In this document: positions 7,464 to 15,581 of the stretch, piece by piece
Layout: the number at the start of each line of letters is the position of its first letter
Numbering within the stretch: position 1 is the first letter of the stretch
Source of the DNA: Streptococcus pacificus
GTDB taxonomy: Bacteria > Bacillota > Bacilli > Lactobacillales > Streptococcaceae
Direction: 5' to 3'
NCBI RefSeq assembly: GCF_016481305.1
Contig: NZ_JAENBO010000003.1
Span: forward strand, 164,310-228,309
Length of the DNA: 64,000 nucleotides
The notes under the pieces: generated by a model
What the model saw: only the letters and a program-made list of their open reading frames with translations
What the model was told of the DNA's origin: nothing
The model's database searches: none
Translations under genes and position numbers: made by a program

Positions 7464-8438
7464 TCAATTACTTTTATATTGTTTTTTGATAAAACTTGCC
7501 ACTGATAAAGTCATCATCCCCAAAAAACTTAACCAAATTCCAGATGTTGCATTAGTTTTTGGTAATTCAGCCATTTTACTTTTTTCTGTATGTGATAATG
7601 TTTGTTTTATAAGTTTTGGATATTCTTGTTTTTCATTGGTTAAAGTCTCAACAAAGGATTTTTTATCAGAATTGTTTTCTGATTGTGACTCTTTAGATTG
7701 ATTTAATTCTTTTGAATTTTTGTTTGGAATATTGTCATCAATGGTGTTTTGAATGGTTTTTGATGGCTCTGATGATGTGCCTTCTTTATTTTCTGCTAGT
7801 TGATCTGGTTTATCTTCTTTGTCTTCTTCCATAGGTGACTCTGGTTGTTTATTCAAATAAAGGTAGTCATAAAGTTGTTGAGCATCTAGACCTCCACCTA
7901 CCCATCCTGATACAGGTTTACCATTTTTTAAGTAAAGAATTGTTGGAGTCCCTGGAATCCCTATGGTTTTAAATAATAATTCTTGGGCTGCTTCATCAAA
8001 ATCTTCACCATCAATATCATAATACTCTAGATTACCATTGATAAGTTGATTAAATTCTTTCAAAGTTGGAGAAAATTGGCGACAATAGTAACACGTTTCA
8101 CGACCAAAATAGAGTGTATGTTCTAGATTATCTTCAGTAAGTGCAGATTTAACATCTTCAATAGTGATTTTCTTAAAATCAGCTACATTAACCGCATACT
8201 CTTCTACAGTAATTTCAACAGCATTTGACTCCATTTCCGTTTCATCAGAAGTAGTTGTTGCTTCTTCTACTTCTGTTTTCTCTGATTCTGAAATAGAATT
8301 TGGAATGTCACTAACCACAGTAGTGGACTGATTTGGATTATTAGTACTTTCAATGTCGTCAGCTAAAACAACAGTAGCTGTCAGTGTTGCAATAACAGCC
8401 GAACTAAGTAAAAGTGATTTAAGTATTTGTTTTTTCAT
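7464..8438 (-). CDS. Surface thioredoxin-like protein (Bta type) with LPKTN sorting-like signal
   Basis: 324 residues. The ATG at 8436-8438 has AAAGGAG in front. A frame 18 codons longer would start upstream of the -10 element and is excluded. A signal peptide ([20 protein letters not shown]) is followed by an acidic Ser/Thr/Glu linker. A thioredoxin-like domain comes next, with the active site CYYC in [11 protein letters not shown] and a cis-Pro loop [11 protein letters not shown], as in bacteriocin transport accessory proteins. A long low-complexity charged spacer leads to LPKTN, a hydrophobic segment and a KKQYKSN tail. That is a wall-anchor arrangement with Asn in place of the usual last Gly. 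It is directly behind a blp-type operator, so it probably helps folding or disulfide formation of exported peptides. Confidence 0.85.
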   Translation of the reverse strand: MKKQILKSLLLSSAVIATLTATVVLADDIESTNNPNQSTTVVSDIPNSISESEKTEVEEATTTSDETEMESNAVEITVEEYAVNVADFKKITIEDVKSALTEDNLEHTLYFGRETCYYCRQFSPTLKEFNQLINGNLEYYDIDGEDFDEAAQELLFKTIGIPGTPTILYLKNGKPVSGWVGGGLDAQQLYDYLYLNKQPESPMEEDKEDKPDQLAENKEGTSSEPSKTIQNTIDDNIPNKNSKELNQSKESQSENNSDKKSFVETLTNEKQEYPKLIKQTLSHTEKSKMAELPKTNATSGIWLSFLGMMTLSVASFIKKQYKSN

Positions 8439-8468
8439 TTTAAACTCCTTTTGTTTTTTTATAAAATT

Positions 8469-8535
8469 AGTATACACAGATTTATTTTTCAAATACTATA
8501 AAATCCTAAACAGTCACTTAAACGTCCCGAATGGT
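8469..8535 (-). promoter_or_regulatory. BlpR-type operator and promoter of the surface thioredoxin
   Basis: Minus strand: ACCATTCGGG, 11 bases, ACTGTTTAGG (8505-8535), 30 nt, TATACT (8469-8474). Confidence 0.85.
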
Positions 8536-8593
8536 AAAATCAGTGTTTTTTGAGAAATAATAAGACATTTATATGACTGGATAACTTAATGAT

Positions 8594-9199
8594 TTAAAAT
8601 AACAATACGTAAAGAGTTATAAAGCTATTATATCCCATATGGCATAGAATCGGTACGAGTAGATTTTTACTTGATTTTAAAGAGAGGGCGAAAATGGATG
8701 CAGAAAGTGCATAATAGATAAATGAAACGATATTAGTGGGCTCATGCAATAAAGCAAAGACGCAAGTCGTTAAGATAATACCTAACCAAGAATTTTTAAA
8801 AACACCTTCTTGGATTAATCCTCTGAACGTTAATTCTTCTTGAATTGGGCCTAAAACTGAAACGGTAACAATAAATGAAAGACTGAGCCCTTTCGTTATT
8901 TTTTCATAAAGATAATCAGAATTATTGCTTGTTACATCAAAAATACTGGTATAAATGAAAAGTAGTGCAATAGAAAGTCCTAAAAAGAACAACCATTGAA
9001 AAAATTGTTTTTTGGTTAGAAAACCGAGACTAACAACATTTTCTTTTTTAATAAACCAAATAAATAGCGTTAAAAGTAAAAGATTGATGATTATAACTAA
9101 TAGTTCATTTTTACTTCTCATATTGAGATTATAATTCAGAGCACCAGAAATAACTGGTAACATCATTCCAATAAAAAAGTATTTAATTTTTTTGAACAT
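8594..9199 (-). CDS. Second CPBP-family intramembrane metalloprotease
   Basis: 201 residues with several membrane segments and the CPBP motifs QEELTFRG, LLHEPTNIVSFIYYALSASIF and CHMGYN. It aligns over its length with the protease at 3504 (for example FIGMMLPV versus FIGLLGPL near the start, and both with KKQ then F/WL). The first Glu of the usual EE pair is kept. An ATG with GGAGAATAAC lies behind a blp-type operator, so it is a separate pheromone-induced unit. An immunity role is the usual assignment. Confidence 0.86.
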   Translation of the reverse strand: MFKKIKYFFIGMMLPVISGALNYNLNMRSKNELLVIIINLLLLTLFIWFIKKENVVSLGFLTKKQFFQWLFFLGLSIALLFIYTSIFDVTSNNSDYLYEKITKGLSLSFIVTVSVLGPIQEELTFRGLIQEGVFKNSWLGIILTTCVFALLHEPTNIVSFIYYALSASIFALSLKSSKNLLVPILCHMGYNSFITLYVLLF

Positions 9200-9274
9200 G
9201 TTATTCTCCTATAACTAAAAAGTGAACATGATTTTTGGAAGAATTTTTCCAAATTTTGATATCATTCTTAATTT

Positions 9275-9341
9275 ATTATCTCAAAAATTAAGAGAAATAT
9301 TCTATTAAATCTTAAACAGTCATTAAAACGTCCTGAATGGA
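9275..9341 (-). promoter_or_regulatory. BlpR-type operator and promoter of the second CPBP protease
   Basis: Minus strand: TCCATTCAGG, 11 bases, ACTGTTTAAG (9311-9341), 30 nt, GATAAT (9275-9280). Confidence 0.82.
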
Positions 9342-9378
9342 GAACTTATCTAAATGTTAATTCTAAAAAACACCTCAA

Positions 9379-10511
9379 TTGTCAAGTAAAGTGCAACAAA
9401 TTGTTTATCTGACTAAGTCATTAGTTCTTAAACTGTTTGAGCTAGCTCAAACAGTTTTTTAGCAGACTGATAGTTGTGTATCCTTCTAAGTCTGTCATTA
9501 ATAGCTTGAGTATAGATAACTAGGTTTTCTTGAGTCAAACCAGTTAGTGAAACGCCTTTAGGAACAAACTCCCTAAGTAAGCCATTGAAATTCTCATTTG
9601 TCCCACGTTCGTGAGATGAATAAGCATGAGCAAAATAAACCTCAATGCCTTCTAATTCGCTTAATAAAGAAAACTCACTCCTATTATCAGCTGTGATTGA
9701 CTTGATGGGATAGCTTTTCAGATAATATAAAACAGTTTGATTCACATATCCAGTTTTCTTCTCAGGAAATTTAATAGTTAGTGCATATCTTGTTTGACGT
9801 TCAACTAAGGTCATAATGGTAGGCTCACCAGCAGTTTTCAATCTAAGTACTGAGTCAATCTCCCAGCGTCCAAAAGTCGAACGGTCATTAATTGAATGAA
9901 ATCTTTGATCAATGGAAGTTCCAAGGTGTTTCTTGGTTGATGGACGTTTCTTAGTTTTTTTCGAATGTGAACAATTTTGGTTGAATTAATTGCTTTAATA
10001 GGTATTAGTCCCTGATGAATGTAGTATAGAGTGTTTTAGCTCTTGGAATGATTTCTTCAGGATGTTTAATCTTATAAACATGGATAAAAGTATCAACACT
10101 ATAAATCCTAGGTTTAGTGGTCATCGCTTCTGTAAAAGCTGTCAGAAAGTTCTTCGATAGTCTCTCAAATTTCAGGTAGTAACTAACTTCTTAGCTTTGT
10201 AATAACGGTTTTGAGCTGTTTCTGCGAAGTATTGTCCGTAATACACTTTCTTACCGTTTACTTGCTTCACTTGCCTAACAGTTCCACGTTTTATTTCACG
10301 TGAAATAGTTGAGCGATGTCTCCCCAAACGTCGAGCAATTTCGGCTAATGTCAAACCCTCAGACAAGTTAACTTCAATTCTCCTACATTCTAATTCAGAA
10401 AGATGGCGATAAAGGTGTTTTATGGTAGAATTTCATCTTTCCTTTATACTGTGTTTTACAACTTTAGTATATCAGATGAATATGTCTGTTTTGTTGCACT
10501 TCATTTTACAA
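9379..10511 (-). mobile_element. Degenerate IS30-family insertion sequence
   Basis: About 1.13 kb bounded by 22-bp inverted repeats (9379-9400 and 10490-10511) that match at 19 of 22 positions and share the core GTGCAACAAA. Inside is one broken IS30-type transposase. No clear target duplication is visible at the ends. It sits between the promoter of the second CPBP gene and the terminator of the peptide operon, so it has not split either unit. Confidence 0.85.
9428..10434 (-). pseudogene. IS30-family transposase, broken by frameshifts
   Basis: The N-terminal part (10172-10366 and some codons upstream) encodes a helix-turn-helix: LTLAEIARRLGRHRSTISREI. The C-terminal part (9428-9841, with upstream codons giving FGRWEIDSV in the same phase) carries the integrase core, including ITADNRSEF and AYSSHERGTNENFNGLLREF. 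The three acidic residues of the DDE triad are still present, but the usual Gly after TADN is Arg. The two parts are out of phase, with stops between about 9970 and 10171, and the normal start region also looks shifted. It should be inactive. Confidence 0.85.
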
Positions 10512-10519
10512 CAGGACAA

Positions 10520-10556
10520 AAAACAAGAAACGATAAAGTTAATTAACTTTATCGTT
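10520..10556 (-). terminator. Strong terminator after the proline-rich peptide gene
   Basis: A perfect 28-nt palindrome (14-bp arms, 10529-10542 with 10543-10556), followed on the minus strand by a T-rich tract. It lies 16 nt after the stop of the peptide gene and directly beside the IS end. Confidence 0.85.
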
Positions 10557-10571
10557 AATCGTTTAATTAGA

Positions 10572-10727
10572 CTACATCATTTCTGCCTTAGGTTTTACCG
10601 GAGTTGGATAAGGGATAGGTTTCGGATATTTAAAAATAGGTGTAAGACCTTGATTATTGAAAAGATTTCTTACATTTCCTCCAATAATATAACAAAGTTC
10701 AGAAACTGTTAATTCCTTTATATACAT
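10572..10727 (-). CDS. Double-glycine leader peptide with proline-rich tail (bacteriocin-like)
   Basis: 51 residues. The ATG complementary to 10725-10727 has AAGGAG nine bases upstream. The leader is MYIKELTVSELCYIIGG, with the Leu/Glu/Leu/Ile spacing typical of peptides cut by C39 peptidase transporters such as BlpA. The predicted mature part is 34 residues, NVRNLFNNQGLTP then a tail IFKYPKPIPYPTPV and a basic end. The tail aligns with the C-termini of the two peptides at 11050 and 11269 (PI, two residues, Y, then YP and PV), but both tail cysteines are missing. Likely a secreted antimicrobial or an accessory peptide; activity cannot be read from sequence. Confidence 0.72.
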   Translation of the reverse strand: MYIKELTVSELCYIIGGNVRNLFNNQGLTPIFKYPKPIPYPTPVKPKAEMM

Positions 10728-11049
10728 TTATAATGTCTCCTTATAATTAATAATTTAAACTCAGTATTTGACTAGTTAAACAAAGAAAAGATAATTTTTT
10801 ACTTAATTTCATAATAGAACCTTAAAAAAATTTTATGAAAACAGATGTATGTCATAATTCATAACAGCTAATAACTTACTTCTTGAAAATTTAAGAGATT
10901 AAGAAATATTTTGTTATATTTACTATCTTACTATTAGTCAAAAAGTATAAATTATACCTGATAAAATCTAAACAAATAATTAAATAAAAATAAATTCCCA
11001 CAATACTGTTTGGTTAGTACAATATATTATATTCATATTTTTTAATCAT
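10728..11049. other. Intergenic stretch between peptide genes
   Basis: Very AT-rich. It holds the ribosome site for the peptide gene at 10727, a possible 21-codon frame (MKLSKKLSFLCLT...) without conserved features, and a weak hairpin with a T run near 10825-10850 on the minus strand. No paired 21-bp operator was found, so the last peptide gene is either read from the promoter at 11729 or has a promoter I cannot define. Confidence 0.45.
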
Positions 11050-11250
11050 TTAACACTGAGGTAAAATTTTACCTGGATAAGCAGGTGTATAGTTGAAGCA
11101 TACTGGCACACTTCCTCCATGCCTATAGTTTTGACTCAACCACCCTTCAATTTTTGACCAAACAACTTCTGGATGAAATATAGATCGAGGATTACTTCCA
11201 CCATTAATTAACTCTAGTTTATATAAATCAATCACATTATATTTTTCCAT
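11050..11250 (-). CDS. Double-glycine bacteriocin-like peptide with C-terminal cysteine pair (a)
   Basis: 66 residues from the ATG at 11248-11250, which follows GGAGG; an in-frame ATG six codons earlier overlaps that ribosome site. The leader MEKYNVIDLYKLELINGG ends in GG. The mature part of 48 residues contains VVWSKIEGWLSQNYRHGG and ends PVCFNYTPAYPGKILPQC. The two cysteines are 14 residues apart and could close a loop. The tail is shared with the next gene upstream (11269), which suggests a paralogous or two-component bacteriocin. I do not recognise the family. Confidence 0.8.
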   Translation of the reverse strand: MEKYNVIDLYKLELINGGSNPRSIFHPEVVWSKIEGWLSQNYRHGGSVPVCFNYTPAYPGKILPQC

Positions 11251-11268
11251 TTTTCCATTTTCCTCCAT

Positions 11269-11469
11269 TTAACAAGGCAAGACCGGTGCAGGATATGCAG
11301 GTCCATAGTGATAACAAATAGGTTGATGCCATTTTCTCGCAGGTTGATGAGCCAGTCCTCTTCCAATTATTTCCCCAATTCCATATAAATCAATCATTGG
11401 ATTCCAAGGAACCCCTGCACCTGAAATTACTTCTAATTCAGATTCTATTAACATTTCAAAATTTTTCAT
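11269..11469 (-). CDS. Double-glycine-type (GA) bacteriocin-like peptide with C-terminal cysteine pair (b)
   Basis: 66 residues from the second of two adjacent ATG codons, seven bases from GGAG. The leader MKNFEMLIESELEVISGA ends in Gly-Ala, an accepted variant of the double-glycine cut site. The mature part GVPWNPMIDLYGIGEIIGRG has a GEIIG (GxxxG) motif, often found in two-peptide bacteriocins, and ends PICYHYGPAYPAPVLPC with cysteines 13 residues apart. It is the partner or paralogue of the peptide at 11050, which starts 19 nt after this stop. Confidence 0.8.
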   Translation of the reverse strand: MKNFEMLIESELEVISGAGVPWNPMIDLYGIGEIIGRGLAHQPARKWHQPICYHYGPAYPAPVLPC

Positions 11470-11485
11470 CATTTTTCTCCATCAA

Positions 11486-11668
11486 TTAACCTAGATTTGT
11501 ACAATACCAATGTTTTCCTTTATCCATAATACACTTTTCATCAGTATATCCTGCAATAACACCATAAACAAAGGCACCACCTAGGAGCCATCCAACAATG
11601 CCTCCTTCAACAGTGCTAAGCACATCATTATCTATTGTTTCAAACTTATTAACTGTCTTTTTGTTCAT
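11486..11668 (-). CDS. Class II bacteriocin precursor with double-glycine leader
   Basis: 60 residues. The leader MNKKTVNKFETIDNDVLSTV ends EGG. The mature part IVGWLLGGAFVYGVIAGYTD is hydrophobic and glycine-rich and is followed by a C-terminal region with two cysteines (EKCIMDKGKHWYCTNLG). This is the usual form of blp-type class II bacteriocins. AGGAG lies in front of the ATG. It is the first gene behind a blp-type operator and is followed within about 16 nt by the two tail-cysteine peptides. Confidence 0.85.
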   Translation of the reverse strand: MNKKTVNKFETIDNDVLSTVEGGIVGWLLGGAFVYGVIAGYTDEKCIMDKGKHWYCTNLG

Positions 11669-11728
11669 ATCGAATTTCTCCTATATTTATGTTTTTTTAT
11701 TTTGTCTTGTTGCAACTTTGACAAACTT

Positions 11729-11795
11729 AGTTTAACACAATCAATATATTTTTCTTTGTCATTTCCTGAACAGTCATTGAAATTTCCTAAATCGA
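11729..11795 (-). promoter_or_regulatory. BlpR-type operator and promoter of the bacteriocin peptide operon
   Basis: Minus strand: TCGATTTAGG, 11 bases, ACTGTTCAGG (11765-11795), 30 nt, TAAACT (11729-11734). Confidence 0.83.
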
Positions 11796-11803
11796 AAATA
11801 ATA

Positions 11804-11834
11804 ACCATTTAAGATTAAAAATCAACCTTTTAGG
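11804..11834 (+). promoter_or_regulatory. Upstream BlpR-type operator of blpAB
   Basis: ACCATTTAAG (11804-11813), 11 bases, ACCTTTTAGG (11825-11834). There is no -10 at the usual 30 nt. It stands exactly 63 bp (three 21-bp periods) upstream of the proximal blpA operator and lies on the same face of the helix. Confidence 0.7.
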
Positions 11835-11866
11835 TAGTGTAACTCAAAATAATTTTTTATAGTTTT

Positions 11867-11933
11867 ACCATTCTGGACGTTTTAATGACCATTCCGGATT
11901 TATAATTATTTTTTTGTTGTTATATGTCATAAT
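11867..11933 (+). promoter_or_regulatory. Proximal BlpR-type operator and promoter of blpAB
   Basis: ACCATTCTGG (11867-11876), 11 bases, ACCATTCCGG (11888-11897), 30 nt, CATAAT (11928-11933). Confidence 0.85.
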
Positions 11934-11965
11934 AAATTTGTGATTTTAAGAAAGGAAAAGTTAAC

Positions 11966-14119
11966 ATGACATCTTATAAAAAAACATTTGTTCCTCAAAT
12001 AGATGCGAGAGATTGTGGCGTTGCTGCTTTAGCATCCGTTTCAAAGTTTTACGGTTCTGATTATTCTTTAGCCCATTTAAGAGAACTAGCAAAAACTAAT
12101 AAAGAAGGCACGACAGCCTTAGGAATTGTTAAAGCTGCCAATCAGATGGGATTTGAAACAAGAGCTATTCAAGCTGATATGTCTCTCTTTGACATGGATG
12201 ATGTTCCTTATCCCTTTATTGTTCATGTCAACAAAGAAGGAAAACTACAACACTATTATGTAGTTTATCAATCCAAAAAAAATTATCTTATTATTGGTGA
12301 TCCAGATCCAACTGTCAAGATTACTAAAATGCCTAAAGAGCGTTTTGAAACTGAATGGACAGGTGTTGCTATCTTTTTAGCTCCTAAACCAGATTATAAA
12401 CCTCACAAAGATAAAAAAAATGGTTTAATGAGTTTCTTACCTCTTATTTTCAGACAACGTTCCCTCATATTTTACATTATATTATCCAGTCTCCTAGTCA
12501 CTCTAATCAATATTCTTGGATCTTACTATCTTCAAGGAATTTTAGACGAATATATTCCAAATCAAATGAAATCTACTTTAGGAATCGTCTCTATTGGTTT
12601 GATTATAGCCTATATTCTCCAACAATTGATGAGTTTTTCTCGTGATTATCTACTGACAGTATTAAGTCAAAGACTTAGTATCGATGTTATCTTATCATAT
12701 ATTCGACATATTTTTGAATTACCAATGTCCTTTTTTGCAACGCGACGAACAGGAGAAGTTATTTCTAGATTCACAGATGCCAACTCAATTATTGATGCGC
12801 TGGCTTCTACAATATTGTCACTTTTTCTTGATATTTCAATTTTAACTATTGTAGGTAGTGTCTTATTAGTTCAAAATACAAATCTTTTTCTGTTATCCTT
12901 GGTCTCTATTCCTATTTATATCATCATTATTTTTATCTTTATGAAACCGTTCGAAAAAATGAATAATGATGTCATGCAAAGTAATGCCATGGTTAGCTCA
13001 GCTATTATTGAAGATATTAATGGTATTGAAACTATTAAATCATTAACTAGTGAAGAAACACGCTATCAAAAAATCGATAGTGAATTTGTTGATTATCTTG
13101 ACAAATCTTTCAAATTAAATAAGTACACTATTTTGCAGGGTGCACTTAAACAAGGTTCACAATTAATTCTTAATATTGTTATCTTATGGTTTGGTGCACA
13201 ATTGGTGATGACAGGTAATATTTCCATTGGTCAATTAATTACTTTCAATACACTTTTGTCTTATTTCACTAATCCTTTAGAAAATATTATCAATCTTCAA
13301 ACAAAATTACAATCAGCCAAAGTGGCGAATAATCGCCTTAATGAAGTTTACCTAGTTGAATCAGAATTTCAAAAGAGCAAATCATTAATCGGTGAGCAAA
13401 TTCCACATGGTGATATTCAGTTTGAAAATCTTTCTTACAAATATGGTTTTGGACGCGACACCTTGTCAGATATTAATTTCACGATAAAAGCAGGTGATAA
13501 AATCAGTATTGTTGGCATCAGTGGTTCAGGTAAAACAACCTTAGCAAAGATGATTGTTAATTTTTTTGAACCCTACAAGGGAAGAATTACTATTAATAAG
13601 ACAGACTTGAAAACAATTGATAAAAAGTTGTTACGGCAATATATCAATTACCTTCCTCAGCAGGCTTATATTTTTAGTGGAAGTATCCTAGAAAATTTAA
13701 CATTGGGTGTTAACCAACAGATTAGTCAAGAAGATATTTTTAGAGCTTGTGAAATGGCTGAAATTCGCAAAGATATCGAAGAAATGCCGATGGGTTATCA
13801 AACTGAACTTTCTGATGGTGCAGGCTTATCGGGTGGTCAAAAACAACGAATTGCACTAGCTAGAGCTCTTTTAACCAAATCCTCAGTATTAATCTTAGAT
13901 GAAGCAACAAGTGGATTAGATGTTTTAACAGAGAAAAAAGTCATTGATAATCTTATGTCTATGACAGATAAAACCATTGTTTTTGTTGCTCATCGACTTA
14001 GTATTTCAGAAAGAACCAATCAGATTATCGTTCTCGATCAAGGTAAAATTATTGAGTCTGGTTCTCATCAGGAATTAATAGCTAAGGGCGGTTTTTATCA
14101 TAACCTTTTTAATAAATAA
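11966..14119 (+). CDS. blpA: Peptidase-containing ABC transporter for double-glycine peptides
   Basis: 717 residues, the normal full length. An N-terminal C39 peptidase has catalytic Cys17 (ARDCGVAAL), His96 (QHYYVVY) and Asp112 (GDPDP). Then come the membrane domain (about residues 160-440) and an ATPase with Walker A GISGSGKTT near 517, signature LSGGQKQR near 621 and Walker B VLILDEATSGLD near 641. It exports and trims the pheromone and the bacteriocins. Many pneumococci carry a broken blpA; this one is intact. GAAAGGA precedes the ATG. Gene name by synteny (blpA-blpB-blpC facing blpH-blpR-blpS) and domain build. Confidence 0.95.
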   Translation: MTSYKKTFVPQIDARDCGVAALASVSKFYGSDYSLAHLRELAKTNKEGTTALGIVKAANQMGFETRAIQADMSLFDMDDVPYPFIVHVNKEGKLQHYYVVYQSKKNYLIIGDPDPTVKITKMPKERFETEWTGVAIFLAPKPDYKPHKDKKNGLMSFLPLIFRQRSLIFYIILSSLLVTLINILGSYYLQGILDEYIPNQMKSTLGIVSIGLIIAYILQQLMSFSRDYLLTVLSQRLSIDVILSYIRHIFELPMSFFATRRTGEVISRFTDANSIIDALASTILSLFLDISILTIVGSVLLVQNTNLFLLSLVSIPIYIIIIFIFMKPFEKMNNDVMQSNAMVSSAIIEDINGIETIKSLTSEETRYQKIDSEFVDYLDKSFKLNKYTILQGALKQGSQLILNIVILWFGAQLVMTGNISIGQLITFNTLLSYFTNPLENIINLQTKLQSAKVANNRLNEVYLVESEFQKSKSLIGEQIPHGDIQFENLSYKYGFGRDTLSDINFTIKAGDKISIVGISGSGKTTLAKMIVNFFEPYKGRITINKTDLKTIDKKLLRQYINYLPQQAYIFSGSILENLTLGVNQQISQEDIFRACEMAEIRKDIEEMPMGYQTELSDGAGLSGGQKQRIALARALLTKSSVLILDEATSGLDVLTEKKVIDNLMSMTDKTIVFVAHRLSISERTNQIIVLDQGKIIESGSHQELIAKGGFYHNLFNK

Positions 14120-14129
14120 GGAGAAAATA

Positions 14130-15488
14130 ATGAATCCAAATCTTTTCAAAAGTGCTGAATTTTATCACAGACGTTATCATAATTTTGCAACACTTCTAAT
14201 TCTTCCACTTATATCACTTGTTAGTTTTCTTATAGTCTTCTCCCTTTTTGCAAAGAAGGAAGTGACTATAACATCACAAGGAGAAATAAGACCTACCAAG
14301 ATAATCGCTTCTATACAGTCAACAAGCAATAATACTATTGTTACTAATAACTTAAATGATAACCAGCTTGTTAAAAAAGATGAGCTTCTGATTAAATACT
14401 CAGAAACAATGGAAGGTTCACAAAAGAAAGCCTTAGAAACACAATTAGAGACACTGGAACGACAAAAAAAAGAGCTTGAAACATTGAAAACAAGCTTGAA
14501 AGAGGGAGCGAATCAGTTTTCTGGTGAAGACGAATTTGGTTACGTTAATACCTTTAATAACTTTATTTCACAATCACAGGATATTGAATTGGGTATTTCG
14601 AAAACTAATGCCGAGGTTGCTAATCAGGCGGCTCTTGCAAATAATACCGTTGCAACAATTGATATACAAATCAATACTCTCTATCAACAAATTTCTGATT
14701 ACGAAGAACTTAAACAAGCTATCTCTAATCAGACAAATAATCTATCATCCAGCAACCCACATCAAGATATCATTAATCAATTTTTAAATCAACCACAATC
14801 CCAACAAGAAACTTCAAAACAGCAATATCTTTCTCAAATTAATCAGAATATTTCTGAACTCAACAACGCCATATCTAGTTTAAATATTCAAAAGTCAGGT
14901 ACTGGAAGCATAGCAACGTATGATAATAGTTTGGTAACTAAAATAGAAACCTTGAGAAGCCAATTTCTTCAAAATGCCGCACAACAACAATCAACGGTAG
15001 ATACTCAAATAACTGAATTAAAAGCAAAAATAGAACAAGCTAATGTTCAGTTAGAAAATAACACAATTATAGCTCCTGAAAGTGGTATTATACATCTCAA
15101 CACTGAGTTTGAAGGGAAAAATCTCATTCCCACAGGTAGTGAAATCGCCCAAATTTTTCCAAATATCACAAAAACAAAAGAAGTCCTTATCACCTACTAT
15201 GTTACTTCAGAATATGTATCCTTATTAAAAAATAATCAAGTTGTACGACTAAGTCTAGAAAAAATTGGGAACCAAAATACTACAATCACAGGAACTATTC
15301 AAACCATTGATGATACTGCAACAAAGACAGAGCAAGGCAATCTTTTCAAAGTCACTGCTGTTGCCAAACTATCTATCAAAGATAGTAACCTAGTACAATA
15401 TGGACTTCAAGGACGAGTCACTAGTGTTATTGCTAAAAAAACATACTTTGACTACTACAAGGATAAACTCTTGACAAATCATGATTAA
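14130..15488 (+). CDS. blpB: HlyD-like accessory factor of the peptide exporter
   Basis: 452 residues. One N-terminal membrane anchor (about 20-42, TLLILPLISLVSFLIVFSLF) is followed by a large extracytoplasmic part with a lipoyl/barrel-sandwich start (EIRPTKIIASIQS), long Gln/Asn-rich coiled-coil arms (about 100-320) and the return half (NNTIIAPESGIIHL). This is the membrane-fusion accessory protein that works with BlpA. It is ten nt after blpA with GGAG in front. Its stop codon touches the first base of the blpC operator. Confidence 0.92.
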   Translation: MNPNLFKSAEFYHRRYHNFATLLILPLISLVSFLIVFSLFAKKEVTITSQGEIRPTKIIASIQSTSNNTIVTNNLNDNQLVKKDELLIKYSETMEGSQKKALETQLETLERQKKELETLKTSLKEGANQFSGEDEFGYVNTFNNFISQSQDIELGISKTNAEVANQAALANNTVATIDIQINTLYQQISDYEELKQAISNQTNNLSSSNPHQDIINQFLNQPQSQQETSKQQYLSQINQNISELNNAISSLNIQKSGTGSIATYDNSLVTKIETLRSQFLQNAAQQQSTVDTQITELKAKIEQANVQLENNTIIAPESGIIHLNTEFEGKNLIPTGSEIAQIFPNITKTKEVLITYYVTSEYVSLLKNNQVVRLSLEKIGNQNTTITGTIQTIDDTATKTEQGNLFKVTAVAKLSIKDSNLVQYGLQGRVTSVIAKKTYFDYYKDKLLTNHD

Positions 15489-15554
15489 CCGTTTAGGATG
15501 TTTCAATGACCATTAAAGATATAATGAATAACTTTATAAAAATTAGATTAAAAT
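15488..15554 (+). promoter_or_regulatory. BlpR-type operator and promoter of blpC
   Basis: ACCGTTTAGG (15488-15497), 11 bases, ACCATTAAAG (15509-15518), 30 nt, TAAAAT (15549-15554). The first base is the last base of the blpB stop codon. Confidence 0.84.
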
Positions 15555-15581
15555 AAAATAAAAAATTAAAGGAGATTTATT

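Noticed and set aside
8439..8492. Longer start of the surface thioredoxin (18 extra codons)
   Set aside because: The extra codons would lie across and upstream of the -10 at 8469-8474 and break the signal peptide; the ATG at 8438 has a good ribosome site.
10422..10712. Open frame of 96 codons on the plus strand between the IS end and the peptide gene
   Set aside because: It crosses the IS end and the terminator palindrome and runs antisense to the double-glycine peptide; no ribosome site and no conserved features.
11804..11870. Upstream operator 11804-11834 as an independent promoter
   Set aside because: The hexamer 30 nt downstream is TTACCA, not -10-like; it is kept as an operator only.
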